This document shows positions 56,600-64,000 of a stretch of DNA of 64,000 nt, in pieces (positions within the stretch are counted from its first letter, which is position 1; each line of letters opens with the position of its first letter). The position numbers were made by a program, and so were the translations under genes. Where the stretch lies: assembly GCA_964371655.1 (NCBI GenBank), contig CAYJOD010000014.1, positions 41,012 through 105,011 of the forward strand, given 5' to 3'. This DNA is from CAZGSN01 sp964371655 (lineage in GTDB: Bacteria > Desulfobacterota > Binatia > HRBIN30). Under the pieces are notes generated by a model that saw only the letters and a program-made list of their open reading frames with translations, made no database searches and was not told the origin of the DNA.

Positions 56600-58147
56600 T
56601 CAGATCGCCTTCTGCCGCCCCTGCCAGTATGGATCGCGCAGCTTGCGCTTATAGAGCTTGCCGTTGGGATCGCGCGGCATGGTATCGGTGAAGTCGATCG
56701 ACTTCGGGCATTTGAACTTGGCGATCTTCTCCTGACAGAAGGCCATGATCTCCGCCGCAAGAGCCGGCGACGCGGCGACACCGGGAGCGGGTTCGATGAC
56801 CGCCTTCACTTCCTCACCCCAGTCTTCGTTGGGAACTCCGAAGACGGCGGCGTCGGCGACCTTCGGATGCATGAGCAAGACCGACTCGATCTCGGCCGGG
56901 TAGATATTGGCGCCGCCGGAAATGATCATGTCGATCTTGCGGTCGCACAGGAAGAGGTATCCTTCTTCGTTCAGGTAACCGATGTCACCGACTGTGAAGA
57001 AGCCATCTCGACGGTTATCCTCGGTCTTCTTCTGATCCTTGTGGTACTCGAAGCTGGCCGCGCCCAGGGCCATATAGACCGTGCCCGGTTGATTGGGCGG
57101 GCACAGCTCTCCGGCGTCGTCGTAAACGCGGAGCTCGGAGCTCGGCCACGCCCGCCCGACCGTTCCCGGATACTTAAGCCACTCCTCGGGAGTCACCAAG
57201 CTGCCGCCACCTTCACTGGCCGCGTAGTACTCGTAAATCACCGAGCCCCACCACTCGATCATGCGGCGTTTGACGTCGACCGGACACGGCGCGGCGGCGT
57301 GAATGACGTGTGTCCAGGAGGAGACGTCGTATTTCTTCTTCACGTCCTCCGGCAACGCCAGCAGGCGGTGAAATTGCGTCGGCACCATGTGCGTCGTGGT
57401 GGCTCGATATTGCGCCACGGCCTGCAGGCAGCTCTCAGGCGTCCACTTGTCCATCAGCACGACCGTGTGTCCGTAATGCAAAGACGAGCCGGCAAACATG
57501 AGCACGGCGGTATGGTAGAGCGGTGAGCCGACGAGGTGGACATTTTCTCCTTCCGGCTGGACCCCGAACATCGCCAGGAACATCGCATACATCGAGAACA
57601 CCATGTCGGGATCGAACGGCGCCAGAGGACGGCGCACGCCCTTCGGGCGACCGGTCGTGCCCGAGGTATAGTTCATCACGTTGCCCGCACAGCGCTCCTC
57701 GGGCATGGTCGTCGGCTGGCCGCGGGTAAGCTCGTCGAGCGAACGAAACCCGGGGACCGAGCCGTGGGCGAAGCGAGCGTTCTCGGGAAAGCCGATCTCC
57801 ACCGCCGCCGCGGCGCACCGATCGGCGAATTTCTCGTCGGCAAAGAAAGCCTTGGAATCCGAGTCGGCGACGATGTAGGCGATTTCCGTCGCGGTCAGGT
57901 GGTTATTGATCGGGACCAGGTACCAACCCGCCTGGCCGGCCGCGAGATAGATCTCGATCATCTCCACGCTATTGGGCAGCACGGCGGCGATTACGTCGCC
58001 CTGCTTCAGCCCCAGAGCCCGGAGTCCATGCACGAGCTGGTTCGATGCCGCCAGCAGCTCACCAGCGGTCAGGCTTCGACCGTTCAATTCGATGAGAGCC
58101 ACACGTTCCGGGTTCTTCTGTGCGAGTTTCCAAAAGCCGTAATCCAT
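56600..58147 (-). CDS. AMP-dependent acyl-CoA synthetase
   Basis: A 515-residue adenylate-forming ligase. Motifs: YTSGTTGRPKGVRRPL, VIYEYYAASEGGG, GYLNEEGYLFLCDRKIDMII, SGGANIYPAEIESV and C-terminal DPNGKLYKRKLRD with the catalytic lysine. It would activate a fatty, aromatic or steroid-derived acid to its CoA ester. No transport or beta-oxidation gene is adjacent. A perfect 14-bp palindrome of TetR-operator type lies about 85 bp upstream of its start, so regulation by a TetR-family protein is likely. This is the more typical-length of the two ligases in the window. Confidence 0.9.
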   Translation of the reverse strand: MDYGFWKLAQKNPERVALIELNGRSLTAGELLAASNQLVHGLRALGLKQGDVIAAVLPNSVEMIEIYLAAGQAGWYLVPINNHLTATEIAYIVADSDSKAFFADEKFADRCAAAAVEIGFPENARFAHGSVPGFRSLDELTRGQPTTMPEERCAGNVMNYTSGTTGRPKGVRRPLAPFDPDMVFSMYAMFLAMFGVQPEGENVHLVGSPLYHTAVLMFAGSSLHYGHTVVLMDKWTPESCLQAVAQYRATTTHMVPTQFHRLLALPEDVKKKYDVSSWTHVIHAAAPCPVDVKRRMIEWWGSVIYEYYAASEGGGSLVTPEEWLKYPGTVGRAWPSSELRVYDDAGELCPPNQPGTVYMALGAASFEYHKDQKKTEDNRRDGFFTVGDIGYLNEEGYLFLCDRKIDMIISGGANIYPAEIESVLLMHPKVADAAVFGVPNEDWGEEVKAVIEPAPGVAASPALAAEIMAFCQEKIAKFKCPKSIDFTDTMPRDPNGKLYKRKLRDPYWQGRQKAI

Positions 58148-58230
58148 TGCTTGCTATCCTTCTTCGAAACGACAGACCTTCCACTCGTCAGCCGCCGCGC
58201 TCTGGCCAGCGGCTCGTGGGTCTCTTCAAT

Positions 58231-58244
58231 CAAACGATCGTTTG
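58231..58244. promoter_or_regulatory. Palindromic operator candidate CAAACGATCGTTTG
   Basis: A perfect 14-bp palindrome in the promoter region of the acyl-CoA synthetase. Its form matches operators of TetR-family regulators of lipid and acyl-CoA genes. No TetR gene is in the window, so the repressor would be encoded elsewhere. The rest of the 58148-58513 gap shows no gene. Confidence 0.55.
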
Positions 58245-58513
58245 TCAAGCAACAGGGGCGGCAATCGGAGGCTCACCCACGCCACCTCGCCGCTGCGGCT
58301 GACGGTGCTGCGAGCGGACAAGGATGCGCAGGAGAGCGTATGAATTTGATCGAGATCGGTTTGCCGCTGCGGTTGCGAGGGGCCGCTTTCCGGCGTGGTG
58401 AAAGCGGCCCTCTCCACAGGAGATCGCGCCATCACACGAGAGTGTGTTGGCGCTACGGTTTTCGAGTGTCAGTCCGCCGGGCGCAATCGCAGCGACAGGC
58501 GCCCGGGCACGGC

Positions 58514-58993
58514 CTAGGCGGCGTCTTTTTCAGCTGCCTTCTTACGATTGCGGGGAACAAACGGCAGGATCTTGTGACGTCGCGCCGCACGCAACCGTAC
58601 CCGCCCTACCTTCTTGCGAGTTTCAGGCGGCTGCGCCAGCAGTCGCTGTTTCCAGGTCAGGAGATTCTTCCTGAAGTATTCCGGATGAATGTTGAGAACG
58701 GTGCAGATCGCCTCAAAGGAGAAGACCCAGGGCACCTCTTCCTCGTGAAACCAATCCTCGGCCTCCTGAAATAGGCGACGCCCGCGCTGTCCACTGGCCC
58801 CGGCGTACTTCTGAAAACAGGAGACGGCATCTTCAAGCACTGCCAGCATGAGGCGGCGCTCGCCCTCAAGAATGGCCCGCCCGCCACGCTCATAGAACTG
58901 AGTCGGCAAGAGAATCTCCGGTTCCAGCAGACGAGGAAGCGTGCCATCGAGACTGGTGGCATCATGCTGTCTGGACCACATCGCAGATTGCAT
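58514..58993 (-). CDS. Conserved-looking hypothetical protein
   Basis: A 159-residue soluble protein, largely helical. Features are LILLPTQFYE-type start region, MLAVLEDAVSCFQKYAGASG, a distinctive acidic-aromatic FQEAEDWFHEEEVPWVFSFE, then AICTVLNIHPEYFRKNLLTW, and a strongly basic tail (RRHKILPFVPRNRKKAAEKD). I recall similar EEW-x-x-x-E-x-x-W-x-FSFE-x-I-C proteins of unknown function in deltaproteobacterial genomes, and the C-terminal helices could form a DNA-binding fold. Function unassigned; it is monocistronic. Confidence 0.65.
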   Translation of the reverse strand: MQSAMWSRQHDATSLDGTLPRLLEPEILLPTQFYERGGRAILEGERRLMLAVLEDAVSCFQKYAGASGQRGRRLFQEAEDWFHEEEVPWVFSFEAICTVLNIHPEYFRKNLLTWKQRLLAQPPETRKKVGRVRLRAARRHKILPFVPRNRKKAAEKDAA

Positions 58994-59230
58994 TCAGGCT
59001 CTCCGTTTCTACCCAGTGAAAAAGGTGTAGGCGAACACGATATTCCACTGCACGGCCTGTGCCACTAAGCAATCCCCGAAGAGAGCCAGGTGGATCCATC
59101 CACTTGGCCCGATAAAATGACATCGGTACGATAAAGCAATACACAGCAGTGTCGCACTTCGACACAGACAAGGAGAACGCCGGGTTCTCCTTGCTCACCC
59201 GATAAACTGGCAACAGGACCCGGCGGGTGC

Positions 59231-61093
59231 TTACGCCCGACGCCGCGCCAGGAGCAAGAGCGCCGGAACCAGACCGATGATGATGAGCATCACCGAGTCC
59301 GAGCCGCCGCCGGAATTGCAGCCCGACTGACCGTTGATGCAGAAGGAGCCACCGGCGATGCAGCTCTGTACTGTCGACGTCGGCGAGATCGTCGGGGTAT
59401 CGGTCGGCGTAAAGGTACGGGTGGGGGTGCGGGTTGCAGTTGGAAGCGTCCCCGTGGGCGTCACCGTATTCGTCGGCGTCCGCGTCGCTGGAGGCGGGTT
59501 GGCCAATGTATTTGTCGGATCCTGAGTAGGCGTCGACGACGCTGTGTTGGCCGGTGTCGGCGTGATCGTCGGGGTGCCGGTAATCGTGCCCGTCGGCTCA
59601 GGTGTGGGAGTCTCGGTGACCGCGGGACAATTGCAGACGTCAGCGCACAGGTGGCTGCGGGCGAAGCCGACGCAGATGTCGTCCCACTCGACGTCGCGGC
59701 AGTGGGTGTCTTGTTCATCTCCCACACATTTCGAGCACGCTACTGGTTCGCATCCTGGATCGGCGTGCGCATCACAGCAGCTTGTACTCGGTGTACTCGT
59801 CTCCGTCGGCGTCGGCGTCGCACTCGGTCCTGGGGTAATCGGAGTCTCCGTTGGGGTGACCGTGGCGAGAGCCGAGTTGGCGCCGCTCAGAAGCAGAGAC
59901 AGCCTTCCGCCATTCGCGTTGGCGACGACGATGTCCCCAATGCCGTCACCGTCCAAGTCGAGCGTCCCGCCGTTCGCATCTGCCGCGATCACTGCCGTCG
60001 GGGTGTCGCCAACGTCGCAGACGGCGCTGCCCGCCGGAGCGCGGCACCCAGCCAGGGTGGAATTGACTTCCAGATTGCCGCGCCCGTTGCCAACGAACAG
60101 AGCGACGGTGTTGTTGTCGCGATTGGCGACGACGACATCCAATTGGCCGTCTCCCGTAAAATCGCCGGCGGCCACTGCCGCTGGTCCCGCGCCGATCGGT
60201 CCGGTGGACAGTGACAGCGACGGGCTACCAATCGACGCGAGGTTCGCCGGGAGCGGACCGAGGTAGAGGTCTAGCGCCGCGGCGCTATCGCGTGTCACCA
60301 GCAGGTCACTAATCAGATCATCATTGAGATCTCCGAGGGTGAGACCGCGCGGTGCCACGCTCGTCGGCGACGCAGAGGTGACGAACGTCCGCGCCGCGCT
60401 CTGGAACAGAGCCGACAACCTGCCGGTACTCGAGCTGCCGGTGATGATATCCGGCAAGCCGTCGCTGTTGAGGAACCCCACTCCCAGACTTCCCGCGGAT
60501 ACACCTTGGACCGAAAGCGCCTCGGAACGCGTCGTCCCCGAATACAAGACAGTGACGCTGCTGTCGGCATCGCTGCCAACCACGAGATCGGCGACACCAT
60601 CGCGGTCGACATCGGCAATGGCGATGGAATTCGCACCGTCGCGTGCCTGACGGAACACTCCAGATGGGTCTTGGCTGAACTGTCCGTCACCGGTGCCGAG
60701 ATAGACGAGAACATCATGCCCGGCGATGCCGTCGCTTCCAGCTACGACGAAGTCCAGAAGGCGATCGCCGTTGACGTCGCCAACGGCAAATGCCTGCGGT
60801 TGGAAGTTGCCGAGGAGGAGGTTGATGGAGCTGATGCCCAAGTCGCACGCCTGCGGCAACACCGTGGGATCGATGACGACACGAATCACCCGGCTCGAGC
60901 TGCCGCCTTGGAGAACGAGGAGAACCGGTCTGCCGCTGTCATCCACCCCTGCAGATGCGACGCCAATGGGTGCAGTCCCCACCTGTACGTCGCAACGCCC
61001 AAACTGCACGGCAGCAGCTGGGGATACGCTGGCCGATAGTAAGGCCAGCCCCAGCCATAGGTATCTGCGAATCGAAGTCACGTTCGCGTTCAT
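59231..61093 (-). CDS. Secreted FG-GAP/VCBS-repeat protein with C-terminal sorting-like tail
   Basis: A 620-residue exported protein from the ATG at 61093 (signal peptide IRRYLWLGLALLSASVSPAA). It has six or more FG-GAP/VCBS repeats with calcium-type loops (AVGDVNGDRLLDFVVAG, AIADVDRDGVADLVVG, ADANGGTLDLDGDGIGD). A Thr-Pro linker, a cysteine-rich module (CCDAHADPGCEPVACSKC and WDDICVGFARSHLC) and a second Thr-Pro linker follow. The end is GGGSDSVMLIIIGLVPALLL then LARRRA: Gly-rich, hydrophobic helix, basic, a CTERM-type surface-anchoring tail. It overlaps the upstream VCBS gene by 4 bp. Confidence 0.85.
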   Translation of the reverse strand: MNANVTSIRRYLWLGLALLSASVSPAAAVQFGRCDVQVGTAPIGVASAGVDDSGRPVLLVLQGGSSSRVIRVVIDPTVLPQACDLGISSINLLLGNFQPQAFAVGDVNGDRLLDFVVAGSDGIAGHDVLVYLGTGDGQFSQDPSGVFRQARDGANSIAIADVDRDGVADLVVGSDADSSVTVLYSGTTRSEALSVQGVSAGSLGVGFLNSDGLPDIITGSSSTGRLSALFQSAARTFVTSASPTSVAPRGLTLGDLNDDLISDLLVTRDSAAALDLYLGPLPANLASIGSPSLSLSTGPIGAGPAAVAAGDFTGDGQLDVVVANRDNNTVALFVGNGRGNLEVNSTLAGCRAPAGSAVCDVGDTPTAVIAADANGGTLDLDGDGIGDIVVANANGGRLSLLLSGANSALATVTPTETPITPGPSATPTPTETSTPSTSCCDAHADPGCEPVACSKCVGDEQDTHCRDVEWDDICVGFARSHLCADVCNCPAVTETPTPEPTGTITGTPTITPTPANTASSTPTQDPTNTLANPPPATRTPTNTVTPTGTLPTATRTPTRTFTPTDTPTISPTSTVQSCIAGGSFCINGQSGCNSGGGSDSVMLIIIGLVPALLLLARRRA

Positions 61094-63882
61094 CGCTTTC
61101 CGCCGCCTCGCACCCGCCCCCGAGCCAGCCATGCCGCCAGCAGTCCCCCCCACAATGGAACAAACGATACGCCCGAGGTGTTGGGATCAACGGCACACGA
61201 GGAGCCGCTCAGAAATGCTACACCACGCGGTGTCTCGGTTGGAGTCACCGTCGCGGTCGACACCGGCGAAAGCGTGCGGGTTGGGCTGAGGGTTCGAGTT
61301 GGGGTTTCGGTAGGTGTTGCCGTCACGGTGTCCCCGAGTGTTGGGGTAGGACTCGGCGTAACCATTGTGGGGGTCGGCGTTGGCGGCGGTGTGGGCGCGA
61401 AGCGGCTCATCAGAATGCTGAGGGTTCCGCTAGCAGCGTTGGCCGTCACGGTGTCGTCGCGTAGGTCGCCGTCGAGGTCACCCATGGCGATCGCCACTGG
61501 TAGGGTCCCCACGCTGATGCCTGCCTGTCCCGTCGTGTAGTTGCCGTCGCCGTTGGCTTTGAGAATATTAACTTCGTTAGCCGTTGAGATGGCGTAAGCC
61601 AGATCGGCCCGGCGCAAGCCGAAGATATCGCCGCTGCCGAGAGCGCTGATGCCACTGTGGCTCTCGATGAGGCGGAAGGTTGCATACGCGACTCCAGACG
61701 ACGACGTGCTCGGACGAGAATCGAAGACCTCAAGGTCACCCGCCCCCGTGACCACAGCGATGTCGGGCAGGCTATTATTCCCCGGCGCTTCGAATTGTCC
61801 GGTCAACAGCAGAAGGGCACGCGCATTCAGACCGACAATCGTGAAGTCCGCCTCGGTCAGACACTGGCCGGCAGGTGGCGGCGCGCTTGGCTTGCGGCGC
61901 AGCAGGACGGAGGTGGTGCTGCTACCGTTACCGCCGACGACCAGGTCGGGCCATCCATCACCATTCAGGTCGCCAGCATTGGACTGATCGGTTGCCACCA
62001 CCGACGCCAGGACACCCTGGCTGATCGAACACGGCGAGCGAAAGTTCCCGGATCCTGAACCGAGATAGAGGGAAAGTGTCCCGCTGCCGTCGGCGACGAC
62101 CAAGTCCGGGTTGAGGTCGCGATCGAAATCGGCAATCGCAATCGAGGCCGGCCGGCTCGACGTCGGCAAACTCTCCGCCCTGAAGGCGCCATTGCCATCA
62201 CCAAAGAGCAGCACCACCTCCGGATTCGATCCGATCACGACCAGGTCAAGTTTGCCGTCACGATTGAGGTCCGCGGCGAGCATTGCGCTCGGGGCAGTGA
62301 CCGTGGCGACCTTGCCGTGGTCGTTCAGGCCCAGCGCGGTGCACGGACTGGTCGAAGAGACACGGTTTGTGGTCAGCAACACAATGCGATTACCATTTTG
62401 GTCCGCATACGCGATGTCAGGGCCGCCGCCGTTGAAATCGCCCACCACCACAGCCACGGGGCGACCGTTCGCAGTCTGCTCGCACCTGCCGTATGGAATG
62501 GGCACGCCGGTCGGCGTAGGCGAGGGACTCAACGTGCGCGTCGCGGTCCGCGTTGGAGTGGGGCCGGTCGGGGTTGGAGTCGCGGTCGCGTTGGTGGTTG
62601 CGGGCGGTGTCGGCGTCGGTGTCGGATCTCCCGTCGTGCTCTCGTTGATCATCAACGTCACGGTAGAGCCGTCCTGGCTGAGCAGGAACAGATCGTCGAA
62701 TTTGTCCCCGTTGGCGTCACCCGAGACAACACCGACTTGCCCGGCTTGAATTCCAGGAATGGTATCGCTGCGAGGCTGGCGAAATATGTCTGCCTCCAAC
62801 GGTGGCTCCCCGACCGGGAACGTGTCACACAGCGTGCCGGGTTGGCAGAGCAGCACCGCCGGCTCGGTGTCTGGACTTATGGATGTGGCGACGATGTCTG
62901 GTGTGTTGTTACGGTCCACGTCGAACGTCAACAACGCGTACGGGTTTGCCGACGCCGTCGCTTCGCGAGGGTCTCCAAACTGGGCGTTACCCAATCCTGG
63001 AAAGTATTGCAGGATGTTCACGATATCAGCGGCAGCGTCGGCGACGATCAGATCGACATTGCCGTCGCCATCGTAGTCTGCAGCCGTGATCCCGCGCGGC
63101 TCGTTCCCGGCGTTAATGGATGTCAGGAAGCTGAGCACTCCCCCACTGTTGCTGGTGAAGATCTTCATCTGCTTGTCAGCTGGGTCACTCACGACGATAT
63201 CGTCGAGCTCGTCATCGTTGAGCCTGGCAGCAATCAGCTGGAAGCCATCACCACCGGTCGTCGCCACCGGAGCCAGCCGTTGAAAGGTGCCGTCGCCGTT
63301 CGACAAGAAGACGTAGATCGAGGTGGCGGTCAAAACCGCGATGTCGTCGTGCGTATCGTTGTTGAAGCGGCCGACGGCCAAGGCGCGAGCGTCGCCATCA
63401 AACGTGAGGGGCGTCGTCACCACGGTAAAATCGGATTCAGCGTCGAACGACTCGTTGTCTGGATCGTCTGGATCGGGCGTACTTAGGAAGATCCTGACTC
63501 TGCCCGGGTTACGCGTCAGCACGGCGACATCAATAAGACGTGTGCCACTGGAGTCGAAGTTTCCGGTCGCAACCGCGATCGGCGCACCGTCCCCCGCCTC
63601 CAACGTGAAGGTCGTGTCGACAAGGTCGCCAAAGCCATCGTCGCCCAAGAATACGTCGACGCCGGGAACGTCGCTGTCGACGACGAGAAGATCGGGTGTG
63701 CGCGCGCTGTCAACCGAGACGTCCGCCACCGCCATCGATTGCGGCCCCGGCGAATCTGCGACGGAAACGCTGAATTCGACGTCGCTCGTAAAAGCAATTC
63801 TGGCAAAGGCTGGAGAAGCGGTCTGCAGAATCAAAGCGCCGGCAACGAGTGCAGGGAGAACTTCCTCTATGGAGAAACGCAT
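61090..63882 (-). CDS. Large secreted FG-GAP/VCBS-repeat protein
   Basis: A 930-residue exported protein starting at the ATG at 63882 (signal peptide IEEVLPALVAGALILQTASP). Two long blocks of FG-GAP/VCBS repeats (GNFDSSGTRLIDVAVLTR, AARLNDDELDDIVVSDP, TAADYDGDGNVDLIVADA, then LAADLNRDGKLDLVVIG) are separated by a Thr-Pro-rich linker near residue 440 and followed by another near the C-terminus. The end has SSCAVDPNTSG, a hydrophobic LWGGLLAAWLARGRV and a basic GGGKR tail, similar to CTERM anchors. Repeats of this type form beta-propellers for adhesion or polysaccharide binding. It is the first gene of the pair. Confidence 0.85.
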   Translation of the reverse strand: MRFSIEEVLPALVAGALILQTASPAFARIAFTSDVEFSVSVADSPGPQSMAVADVSVDSARTPDLLVVDSDVPGVDVFLGDDGFGDLVDTTFTLEAGDGAPIAVATGNFDSSGTRLIDVAVLTRNPGRVRIFLSTPDPDDPDNESFDAESDFTVVTTPLTFDGDARALAVGRFNNDTHDDIAVLTATSIYVFLSNGDGTFQRLAPVATTGGDGFQLIAARLNDDELDDIVVSDPADKQMKIFTSNSGGVLSFLTSINAGNEPRGITAADYDGDGNVDLIVADAAADIVNILQYFPGLGNAQFGDPREATASANPYALLTFDVDRNNTPDIVATSISPDTEPAVLLCQPGTLCDTFPVGEPPLEADIFRQPRSDTIPGIQAGQVGVVSGDANGDKFDDLFLLSQDGSTVTLMINESTTGDPTPTPTPPATTNATATPTPTGPTPTRTATRTLSPSPTPTGVPIPYGRCEQTANGRPVAVVVGDFNGGGPDIAYADQNGNRIVLLTTNRVSSTSPCTALGLNDHGKVATVTAPSAMLAADLNRDGKLDLVVIGSNPEVVLLFGDGNGAFRAESLPTSSRPASIAIADFDRDLNPDLVVADGSGTLSLYLGSGSGNFRSPCSISQGVLASVVATDQSNAGDLNGDGWPDLVVGGNGSSTTSVLLRRKPSAPPPAGQCLTEADFTIVGLNARALLLLTGQFEAPGNNSLPDIAVVTGAGDLEVFDSRPSTSSSGVAYATFRLIESHSGISALGSGDIFGLRRADLAYAISTANEVNILKANGDGNYTTGQAGISVGTLPVAIAMGDLDGDLRDDTVTANAASGTLSILMSRFAPTPPPTPTPTMVTPSPTPTLGDTVTATPTETPTRTLSPTRTLSPVSTATVTPTETPRGVAFLSGSSCAVDPNTSGVSFVPLWGGLLAAWLARGRVRGGGKR

Positions 63883-64000
63883 GAGGCGCAGACTTTTGCT
63901 GTCCCTACCAGCTTTGTCAATCGCGCTTCGTCTGAGAAGCAGGGTCACGGCAAAGTCCCTGACGGAGCCTTGCGCGCAAGGATCAACTCGCGGCGCAGGC

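Overview
The window is a high-GC bacterial chromosome segment, most likely a metagenome-assembled scaffold because it contains a run of ten Ns. No rRNA or marker gene fixes the taxonomy. The gene mix suggests an uncultured Binatota/Desulfobacterota-type or similar deltaproteobacterium-like lineage: abundant acyl-CoA genes (thiolase, two acyl-CoA dehydrogenases, two AMP-forming ligases, a CaiB-type CoA-transferase), large secreted FG-GAP/VCBS proteins with Thr-Pro linkers, a dockerin-like domain, and many self-complementary intergenic repeats. This is an inference, not an identification.

0-14 kb: a partial Ycf46-like AAA ATPase, an XRE regulator, an SprT-like protein, a thiolase, a secreted lytic transglycosylase, a UbiB-type kinase, GlmU, a 2Fe-2S ferredoxin, a flavin reductase, an SRPBCC protein, a CoA-transferase and an FAD-dependent oxidoreductase. 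14-18.7 kb: tRNA-Arg(TCG), then a scar holding a frameshifted REP-type transposase and the apparent tail of a lost ABC permease, followed by an intact nucleoside-type ABC permease, a DUF29 protein, a small membrane protein and an O6-alkylguanine alkyltransferase.

19-26 kb (minus strand): an iron locus with a Fur-box-like site in front. It encodes an FTR1 permease fused to two c-type cytochrome motifs, a porin, an FMN-binding periplasmic protein, a small histidine-bearing membrane protein, ApbE flavin transferase, bacterioferritin-associated ferredoxin and bacterioferritin. Read together this looks like uptake, extracytoplasmic redox handling and storage of iron in one transcription unit.

26-31.5 kb: a LysR regulator divergent from a glutaryl-CoA-dehydrogenase-like gene, an M20 peptidase and an acyl-CoA ligase. 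32-38.3 kb: five tightly packed genes (NuoE-, NuoF- and NuoG-like, NfnA, NfnB) that probably form a soluble, ferredoxin-linked NADH/NADPH electron-bifurcating complex resembling an unfused Stn/Nfn hybrid; no hydrogenase or complete formate dehydrogenase is present.

38.3-44.3 kb: a nested inverted-repeat block, a YgbA-type cysteine-rich protein, then what looks like a small integrase-less gene-cassette array with attC-like sites around a membrane protein and a HEAT-repeat protein, followed by a secreted protein, a 58-residue cysteine protein and a fluoride module (DUF190-CBS4 plus FluC). 44.3-64 kb: a secreted metalloprotease with Thr-Pro linker, cohesin-like and dockerin-like regions; serine acetyltransferase; glyoxalase II; acyl-CoA dehydrogenase; a Cys/Met PLP enzyme; secreted proteins; an assembly gap; MltG; a glycerophosphodiesterase; an acyl-CoA ligase; and two overlapping VCBS surface proteins. 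Two inverted copies of a modular ~260-300 bp palindromic element flank 47.2-55.4 kb, with a partial copy near 9.4 kb.
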